Of a stretch of DNA of 63,289 bases, positions 59,447 to 63,289 are shown one piece after another (positions within the stretch are counted from its first letter, which is position 1; each line of letters opens with the position of its first letter). The notes beneath the pieces are model-generated. The model had not been told where the DNA came from, made no database searches, and saw nothing but the letters and a program-made list of their open reading frames with translations. The position numbers were made by a program, and so were the translations under genes. Source of the DNA: a bacterium. GTDB taxonomy: Bacteria > Calditrichota > Calditrichia > RBG-13-44-9. The stretch is taken from the NCBI GenBank assembly GCA_020350205.1, contig CP070707.1:2232073-2295361 (forward strand), read 5' to 3'.

Positions 59447-61237
59447 ATGGAAATGAATAATAAGGTTGATATCAGTGATCGACTGGGCGTGATGCTCCTG
59501 AAAAAGGGTGTGGTGAATGTTGCTACCCTGGAGAAGGCGATCAAACTCAGGGAATCGGGCCAGAAAGATGGCCGGACACTGGCTCAAATTCTGGTCAAGG
59601 ATTTTAATATCAATCATGACTCCGTTTTTCAGCATGTGACCCAGCTGTATGGCTTCCGGGAAGTATCACTGGAAAAGGAAAATATTGATGACAACCGCAT
59701 CAATTTTATGAAAAAGATGATGGATCCGCTGCCTGAACCAATGCGGGCATTGATGAAGGAAGAAAAGATATTAGTCTATAAATATGATGAATATCGCCCT
59801 TATGTACTCATCATTCTGGCCTCGGATCCCACCAATAAACAAATTTCCAACATTGCCCGGGCTATTGGGGCAAAAAGATATGAAGTATGTTATGTAAAGC
59901 TGTCTGAACTAGAATCTCTGCTGGAGAAAATTCATCCGGAAGAGAATGTCTATCTCAAAGAGATGGACGATATGGCGTTGGAAATTGAGGGTGTTGATAA
60001 AGATGATGAATCGCTTGATGAAGAAGCCATTGAAGCAGAGATCAACAAGAGTCTTTTGGTCAATCTGGTGGAGGGAATGTTGGTGGAAGCGGTAAGGCGG
60101 GGTGCCAGTGATATCCATATCATTCCCAAAGGCAATAAGACTTCTGAAATTCATATGCGTGTCGACGGTTCTCTTCGAATCTGGCACGTCCAGGAAGGCG
60201 TACGGCCAGAATCTTTGGCAGCGGTGGTAAAGGATCGCTCTAAAAATATAGATCGTTTTGAAAGAGAAAAATCACAGGATGGTTTTATTCAGCGAAAAGT
60301 GAACGGATATATGATCCGGTATCGTGTTTCGGTGATCCCCATTGTGGGGAAGGAATTCCAGCAAAAGCTGGAAAGTATCGTTATCCGTATCCTGGATGAT
60401 CGGAAAGTCATCACCGATCTGGATAAACTCGGTTTTCAGGGAAGTGCCAAAGAGTTTTTCATCAAAGCCATTTCCAAACCGCAGGGTATGATTATCGTCA
60501 CCGGCCCCACCGGAAGTGGAAAATCTACCACCCTGATAGCGGCACTGAACTATATCATGCGTCCGGAAATTAATGTTCTGACTGTAGAGGATCCGGTGGA
60601 GTATATCATCGGTGGTGCACGCCAGATTAAAATTAGTCCCAAGAATGACTTTGAAAGAGCCCTGAGATCTATTTTACGGCACGATCCGGATGTGGTGATG
60701 GTGGGTGAGATCCGTGATAAAGAAACTGCTGAGACGGGTATTAAACTGGCCAATACCGGACACTTGACATTTTCCACCCTGCATACCAATGATGCTCCCA
60801 GCGCGGTGTCTCGTCTTTATAAAATGGGCGTAGAAACGTTCCTGATCGCCTATGCCATCAATATCATCATTGCCCAGCGTCTGGTTCGCCGCTTGTGTGA
60901 ATATTGCAAGCGGCCTCTGCAAAAGCTCGATCCGGTTTTTCCGCAAAGTCTGGGATTCAGTGAAGAGGAGATCAAAAAGACAGTTTTTTATGAAGCCGTG
61001 GGATGCAACAAATGTCATAACGGGTATAAAGGACGGGCTGCGATACACGAGACTCTTTATTTTTCCCGCGAAATTCGAAAATTGATCTTTGAAACCGGAA
61101 CGGATATTAACGAAGAGGCAGTTAAGGAGCTGATGACCAAACAGGGAATGGCTAATTTGCGGGCGGCTGCACGGGAACGCGTAAAACAGGGTTTGACCAC
61201 TTTAAACGAAGTGGCCGCCGTAACCACTGAAGATTGA
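59447..61237 (+). CDS. Type II secretion/type IV pilus assembly ATPase (PilB/GspE family)
   Basis: This hexameric ATPase drives pilin extension. An N-terminal GspE-N domain (residues about 10-150) is followed by an acidic linker (residues about 170-205, Asp/Glu-rich). The catalytic core has SDIHIIP, Walker A GPTGSGKSTT (353-361), the Asp box VEDPVEY, Walker B VMVGEIRDKETAETG and the His box FSTLHTNDAPSAV. The zinc Cys are CEYC and CNKC. The length of 596 is usual. No retraction ATPase (pilT), prepilin peptidase (pilD) or secretin gene is in the window. Confidence 0.95.
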   Translation: MEMNNKVDISDRLGVMLLKKGVVNVATLEKAIKLRESGQKDGRTLAQILVKDFNINHDSVFQHVTQLYGFREVSLEKENIDDNRINFMKKMMDPLPEPMRALMKEEKILVYKYDEYRPYVLIILASDPTNKQISNIARAIGAKRYEVCYVKLSELESLLEKIHPEENVYLKEMDDMALEIEGVDKDDESLDEEAIEAEINKSLLVNLVEGMLVEAVRRGASDIHIIPKGNKTSEIHMRVDGSLRIWHVQEGVRPESLAAVVKDRSKNIDRFEREKSQDGFIQRKVNGYMIRYRVSVIPIVGKEFQQKLESIVIRILDDRKVITDLDKLGFQGSAKEFFIKAISKPQGMIIVTGPTGSGKSTTLIAALNYIMRPEINVLTVEDPVEYIIGGARQIKISPKNDFERALRSILRHDPDVVMVGEIRDKETAETGIKLANTGHLTFSTLHTNDAPSAVSRLYKMGVETFLIAYAINIIIAQRLVRRLCEYCKRPLQKLDPVFPQSLGFSEEEIKKTVFYEAVGCNKCHNGYKGRAAIHETLYFSREIRKLIFETGTDINEEAVKELMTKQGMANLRAAARERVKQGLTTLNEVAAVTTED

Positions 61238-61255
61238 GGATTCAAGGAGGATAAA

Positions 61256-61789
61256 ATGCATACAGGTCAAATCTTATTCACACTCGGAGCCTTAAGCCTG
61301 TTAAGTCTTGCAATTCTAAATCTCAATAAGAGTATCAGCGAAAACGATATCGGACTCGCTCAAAACAGATATCGTCTCGAAGCATTATCATTAATTACAT
61401 CATATATCGAACAAGCCAACTCTCTCTATTTTGATGAAGTAACCACAGATACTTCAAAGGCCAAAGACAAGAGTACCTTTTCAATGGTTCTCAAAGCTGA
61501 GGCGAACGATTCCGGACGCTTCGATGATTTTGATGATTTCAATAATTACACTAAAATTGACACCGGTCTGAGCGGGGTGGAATACAAGGTGATGTTCAAG
61601 GTAGAGTATGTCCAGTTACACGGAGACTCCTTAAAATTCTCTGCCAACCGGGAATGGCATAAACTCATGACCATTTCCGTAACCGATAATTACCCCGGTG
61701 AACCGCTGCTATATCGGAATTTTGGGTCAGAAAAGGTCAGGGATACCCTGAGTGTAAAATTTTTAAATAGTTACTGGTTCTACAATTAA
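61256..61789 (+). CDS. Pilin-like minor subunit A, unknown family
   Basis: This 177-residue protein starts MHTGQILFTLGALSLLSLAIL, a hydrophobic helix that begins right after a Gly, then NKSISENDIGLAQNRYRLEALSLITSYIEQ continues as an amphipathic helix. The rest is an acidic globular domain (DRFDDFDDFNNYTK-like segments) with strands at the end (TISVTDNYPGEPLLYR). A potential cleavage after MHTG would leave Gln at +1, as in the pilin-like protein at 57555. AAGGAGG lies 6-12 bases before the ATG, so expression is strong. It lies 18 bases after the ATPase gene. Function is inferred from position and shape. Confidence 0.6.
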   Translation: MHTGQILFTLGALSLLSLAILNLNKSISENDIGLAQNRYRLEALSLITSYIEQANSLYFDEVTTDTSKAKDKSTFSMVLKAEANDSGRFDDFDDFNNYTKIDTGLSGVEYKVMFKVEYVQLHGDSLKFSANREWHKLMTISVTDNYPGEPLLYRNFGSEKVRDTLSVKFLNSYWFYN

Positions 61790-61806
61790 GGAATGAGGGA
61801 ATTTAA

Positions 61807-62505
61807 ATGTCTCTGGTTCTAGACATTATCGGTGGACTTTTCATCGGAGGCTTTCTGATGATTATCGCATTAACGGCCACTGATACAGCCACCACCGAGT
61901 TTTATAATTATAATTCCGATGCCATTGTGCAGCAAAATCTGTCCAGGATGTCCGATATAATCCAGTACGATCTCCGTAAAATGGGTTTCGGTATTCCAGA
62001 ACAATTTAAGAATACTATTCTTCAGGTTGCCCAGCCCAATCATCTGAGATTTTTGAGTCATTTAAATAGCAGTCCTTCCTGTAAGATTGAAGATCCAAAT
62101 GTAACAACTGTAGATAATGTAGTTGATAGTATTGAATACCGCGTGGTTCAGTTTGATTCAGTGGATTATGGAGATACCGTAATCGTTACTTATCAAGTTC
62201 GAAGGGATATTTTTGTTTCTCCGGGATATCATAGTTCTATTGGAATAGGCATTATTGGAAATGCCGGTGCCTTCCGTTATCTGGATCAAATCGGAAGGCC
62301 AGTGGCGGTTATGAGTCAGGTACAGATGGTGGAGGTCACACTAACGGCCTACGATCCCAGGATCGTGCTGAGTACCGATTGGATAGACAGCAGGGTCAAT
62401 GAGGTTGGGTATAATGAGGAATTCAGAAAACAGGAACTACGGCGGCTTCTACGGGCATCTTACTGGCGGCAAACCCGCTTGATTTCAAAGAATTTAAAAA
62501 GGTAA
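61807..62505 (+). CDS. Pilin-like minor subunit B, unknown family
   Basis: This is a 232-residue protein with one N-terminal hydrophobic helix (residues about 4-26, VLDIIGGLFIGGFLMIIALTA), then IVQQNLSRMSDIIQYDLRKMGFG, an amphipathic helix typical of GspJ/PilW-type minor pilins that often contain RxxLRxxGF-like sequence. The remainder is beta-rich, ending in ELRRLLRASYWRQTRLI. The leader is not clear: cleavage after Gly-Gly (residues 9-10) is possible. It lies 17 bases after subunit A. PilW/GspJ similarity is by eye at the helix only. Confidence 0.6.
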   Translation: MSLVLDIIGGLFIGGFLMIIALTATDTATTEFYNYNSDAIVQQNLSRMSDIIQYDLRKMGFGIPEQFKNTILQVAQPNHLRFLSHLNSSPSCKIEDPNVTTVDNVVDSIEYRVVQFDSVDYGDTVIVTYQVRRDIFVSPGYHSSIGIGIIGNAGAFRYLDQIGRPVAVMSQVQMVEVTLTAYDPRIVLSTDWIDSRVNEVGYNEEFRKQELRRLLRASYWRQTRLISKNLKR

Positions 62506-62527
62506 GTCAACAAGGAGGTAAATAAAG

Positions 62528-63289
62528 ATGTTAGGGAAAGGCGCTATTTTAACCGTTTTTGGTTTCATTCTGGCATTTTCGATGTACCAGGTTCGTATGA
62601 GCAGAAACGTTATGGCCACGGCTGACAATTTTAATACTGAATACGTGGAAACCATGATTCATGAGACGGCTTTGAGTGCTATGAATTTCGCAATTAATAA
62701 AGTCTGGCAAACCAAGGATACATCCGACTCTTTTCTGTTCAGAGCGAATAGTTGTTCTTCCCAAGTTGATATTTTTACAGTAGGGGCGGATACCACTCAG
62801 ATCCGGGTAAGGACCTGGGGCTATCTGTTTGATACGGAATTACAGGATTTCAGAAAAGAAGAACGGGACATGTCGGCCTATTTTTCATACAATATGCCCA
62901 TCTCAAAATATTTCTGGTTTACTGAGGATGAAAAAGGTGTATTCTGGATTACCGGCGATACGGTCTGGGGACCGGTGCACACCAATAAAACCATTAAGAC
63001 CAGTGGTAATCCGGTGTTTTATGGAAAAGTTTCTGCATTTATGGGATTTTCACCTGATCCAACCTCTGTGAAAAACCAGGCTGATTATTTTGGAGGTTGG
63101 GAGACCGGTATTTATAATGAAATTCCTACAGATATGACCCCGTTGGTAAATGCTGCCACAATTGGGAATGCCGGAGCTCCTGTGAATGAGAAATGCATTT
63201 ATAATACTGAAGTTACTCTGGATTTTCAGGCGGATGGGAGTATTATAAGAACCGTCTCGGGGAGCCCCACAGATACTGTGGATCTGGCA
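62528..63289 (+). CDS. Pilin-like/pilus-assembly protein, C-terminus cut by window edge
   Basis: The frame is open from ATG 62528 to the window end (254 codons). CAAGGAGG lies about 10 bases upstream. The start MLGKGAILTVFGFILAFSMYQ is a hydrophobic helix after a Gly-Lys-Gly leader, continuing as TMIHETALSAMNFAINKVWQT, a second amphipathic helix. Then strand-rich sequence includes FWITGDTVWGPVHTNKTI, where Gly-Pro-Val-His-Thr-Asn recalls a turn seen in large PilX-like or DUF4900-like pilus proteins. It belongs to the same run as minor subunits A and B (22 bases). The C-terminus is not visible, so length and function are open. Confidence 0.55.
   Translation, partial: MLGKGAILTVFGFILAFSMYQVRMSRNVMATADNFNTEYVETMIHETALSAMNFAINKVWQTKDTSDSFLFRANSCSSQVDIFTVGADTTQIRVRTWGYLFDTELQDFRKEERDMSAYFSYNMPISKYFWFTEDEKGVFWITGDTVWGPVHTNKTIKTSGNPVFYGKVSAFMGFSPDPTSVKNQADYFGGWETGIYNEIPTDMTPLVNAATIGNAGAPVNEKCIYNTEVTLDFQADGSIIRTVSGSPTDTVDLA

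Noticed and set aside
1-63289. CRISPR arrays, tRNA or rRNA genes, insertion sequences and prophage genes
   Set aside because: Looked for in all gaps. No regularly spaced repeats, no GTTCGANTC-type T-arm with cloverleaf context, no transposase or integrase frame and no terminal inverted repeats were found.

Overview
The window is a contiguous piece of a bacterial chromosome with about 60 densely packed protein genes. I saw no tRNA or rRNA gene, no insertion sequence, no prophage and no CRISPR array. The organism is Gram-negative: it has a Kdo transferase (waaA), an OmpA protein and several outer-membrane beta-barrels. It looks anaerobic: it has ferredoxin-linked 2-oxoacid oxidoreductase, acetate kinase and FeoAB. 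A lamin-tail surface protein with a FlgD/type IX-like C-terminal domain, PorV/UPF0164-like barrels and a prephenate dehydratase with a Bacteroidota-style ACT motif point to the FCB superphylum. Calditrichota, Marinimicrobia or KSB1-like lineages would fit, but the sequence alone does not settle this.

Layout. 1-2436 (minus): uppS, a small membrane protein and folC (cut by the window edge). 2526-11533 (plus): a probable four-gene surface operon with its own promoter and terminator, encoding a 1355-residue secreted lamin-tail/OB-fold protein, two PorV-like barrels and a helix-hairpin-helix barrel. 11565-17260 (minus): a phenylalanine/tyrosine operon, aroF-aroA-aroC-tyrA-pheA. It is preceded by a promoter, a Tyr/Phe-rich leader peptide and a terminator/antiterminator switch. 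In this operon chorismate mutase is fused to the C-terminus of chorismate synthase and is absent from TyrA and PheA. 17327-25096 (minus): an energy block, sucC-sucD-korDABC-ndk-hbd-ackA, followed upstream by carbamate kinase and a COG2403 P-loop protein (25170-27566).

27843-35717: DUF948 and YtxH envelope/stress proteins, PIN-PhoH (plus strand), a DUF5362-like membrane protein, two family-2 glycosyltransferases, an outer-membrane lipoprotein-like protein and a TPR lipoprotein. 35925-40421 (plus): pbp1A, rsgA, waaA. 40436-43186 (minus): uvrA. 43596-48395 (plus): feoA-feoB, then an alanyl-tRNA editing protein, a V4R/heme-NO-binding-like protein and a SatD-like protein. 48392-51204 (minus): CPBP protease, SpoU methyltransferase, DUF2007, PII-like and PTS IIA proteins. 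51407-57086 (plus): nadE, an OmpA-like protein, pgeF, a small barrel and uppP. 57555-63289 (plus): a type IV pilus-like locus with a pilin-like subunit, a PilC/GspF protein, a PilB/GspE ATPase and three further pilin-like proteins, the last cut by the window edge.

The strongest unusual signals are (1) the tyrosine/phenylalanine attenuator in front of aroF, (2) the AroC-chorismate mutase fusion it controls, (3) the pilus locus, whose subunits have extremely short leaders and no Glu5, and (4) the surface operon that combines domains often linked to nucleic acids (lamin tail, OB fold, helix-hairpin-helix) with beta-barrels.
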